From: Flavicella sp.
GTDB taxonomy: Bacteria > Bacteroidota > Bacteroidia > Flavobacteriales > Flavobacteriaceae
Length of the DNA stretch: 64,000 bases
Assembly: GCF_029238425.1 (NCBI RefSeq)
Contig: NZ_JAQWGB010000067.1
Location: 19,335-83,334, forward strand
Reading direction: 5' to 3'
Shown here: positions 63,436 to 64,000 of the stretch, in pieces
Numbering within the stretch: position 1 is the first letter of the stretch
How the letters are laid out: each line of letters starts with the position of its first letter
The notes under the pieces: model-generated
Database searches by the model: none
Told to the model about the DNA's origin: nothing
The model's input: the letters and a program-made list of their open reading frames with translations, nothing else
Made by a program: the position numbers and the translations under genes

Positions 63436-64000
63436 TTATTTTACTAATAACTTACTAGTTTGAATAACATTCTCTCCTTCTATTTGCACAATATATACCC
63501 CTTTTGAAAAAGAAGACACTGCTAGACTTACAACATCATCATTTCTATCCTCAACTCTTTTCGTATAAATATTTTTACCTCTTAAATCACAGATTTTGAT
63601 AGTTAGGTTTTTTGATGAAATTTTTGATGTGTTGATTGTCACTATATCTGTTGCTGGATTTGGATACATTTGAAAATCTTGTATATACTCTTTTGAAGAA
63701 AGCCCTAGCACCCCAGATGCAGTTACCACATCATTAAATGTATCTCCCATAATAAACTCATCTATATATACATTACCCGACGTACAGTGAAAAACAAAAG
63801 TATCTATATCGACTGAAGTAGTTGAATTTGTTCTTGATATCCAATTTGCATCCTCTGAAAAATAACTTGAGGGTACTGCATCTCCTTCTTTATAAATACC
63901 AACTAAAACATGACCTGATGTTTTTCTAAGAACAACTAAATAAGTTGTGTCATTTTCAAAAACCCCATCTGCAGAGGTAAAATTACTAGCATCAACAGGA
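63436..64000 (-). CDS. Partial secreted protein with T9SS C-terminal domain
   Basis: Only the last 187 or so codons lie in the window; the frame is open at the right edge (..PVDASNFTSADGVFENDTTY..). The visible part ends a beta-rich domain of LamG/concanavalin type (YLVVLRKTSGHVLVGIY, GNVYIDEFIMGD). A linker follows, and then a T9SS sorting domain (DFQMYPNPATDIVTINTS.., SKGVYIVQI.., TSKLLVK). The catalytic part, if any, is outside. Gene order suggests another enzyme or glycan-binding protein of the same cluster. Confidence 0.8.
   Translation of the reverse strand, partial: PVDASNFTSADGVFENDTTYLVVLRKTSGHVLVGIYKEGDAVPSSYFSEDANWISRTNSTTSVDIDTFVFHCTSGNVYIDEFIMGDTFNDVVTASGVLGLSSKEYIQDFQMYPNPATDIVTINTSKISSKNLTIKICDLRGKNIYTKRVEDRNDDVVSLAVSSFSKGVYIVQIEGENVIQTSKLLVK

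Noticed and set aside
1..64000. CRISPR array, rRNA, complete insertion sequence or prophage
   Set aside because: No regularly spaced repeats, rRNA-like segments, transposase or integrase frames or phage structural genes were found on either strand.

Overview
This window looks like part of the chromosome of a marine, algal-polysaccharide-degrading flavobacterium (Bacteroidota). The evidence is strongly AT-rich DNA, SusC/SusD outer-membrane pairs, a hybrid two-component regulator, type IX secretion (T9SS) C-terminal domains, Bacteroidota-type -7 boxes (TAnnTTT[AG]) and a dense set of sulfatases. The species cannot be named from the sequence.

Region 1 (1-39.5 kb) is a large polysaccharide utilisation locus (PUL), read entirely on the minus strand. 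From its regulatory end it holds a Gfo/Idh/MocA oxidoreductase plus a GH110-like protein, a hybrid two-component sensor, SusC and SusD, a GH78 rhamnosidase, a two-subunit molybdenum hydroxylase, a DUF6807 protein, a GH110-like protein, a GH106 rhamnosidase and a sulfatase. After a terminator come a sulfatase and a GH110-like protein. After a second terminator come five more sulfatases around a GH28-like enzyme; the last sulfatase runs off the left edge. The enzymes point to a sulfated polymer with alpha-linked galactose and L-rhamnose, perhaps also a uronate. The exact polymer is not determined. Four intergenic regions share a pair of TTGTnCT-like direct repeats exactly 21 bp apart. In three of them a -7 box lies exactly 19 bp from the promoter-proximal repeat. 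I infer these are operators of one regulon, probably of the hybrid sensor, and they fall just after the terminators that split the PUL into units.

Region 2 (39.6-41.6 kb) is a scarred patch: a start-less 3' gene remnant, an ApeA-like HEPN protein, several terminator hairpins, two tRNA-3'-end-like segments and a 51-residue gene.

Region 3 (41.7-50.1 kb) is an L-fucose catabolic cluster. A FucP-type permease and a lactaldehyde dehydrogenase lie on the minus strand, with an AraC regulator also on the minus strand. Divergent from the regulator are a RhaD-type aldolase, FucI and an FGGY kinase. Together they would take L-fucose to dihydroxyacetone phosphate and lactate. No fucosidase is visible in the window.

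Region 4 (50.1-51.1 kb) is a graveyard of small elements: a fructose-1,6-bisphosphatase N-terminal fragment, a long imperfect inverted repeat and a holin-like gene pair whose first member is frameshifted.

Region 5 (51.2-64 kb) is a second secreted-carbohydrase cluster on the minus strand: an Asp-box beta-propeller protein, two GH16 enzymes (one split by a discoidin-like insertion), a GH43/GH117-like propeller enzyme, a decayed sulfatase tail, a GH2 enzyme, a secreted HExxH protein and a partial T9SS protein. This resembles a red-algal galactan module, but no SusC/D pair for it is in view.
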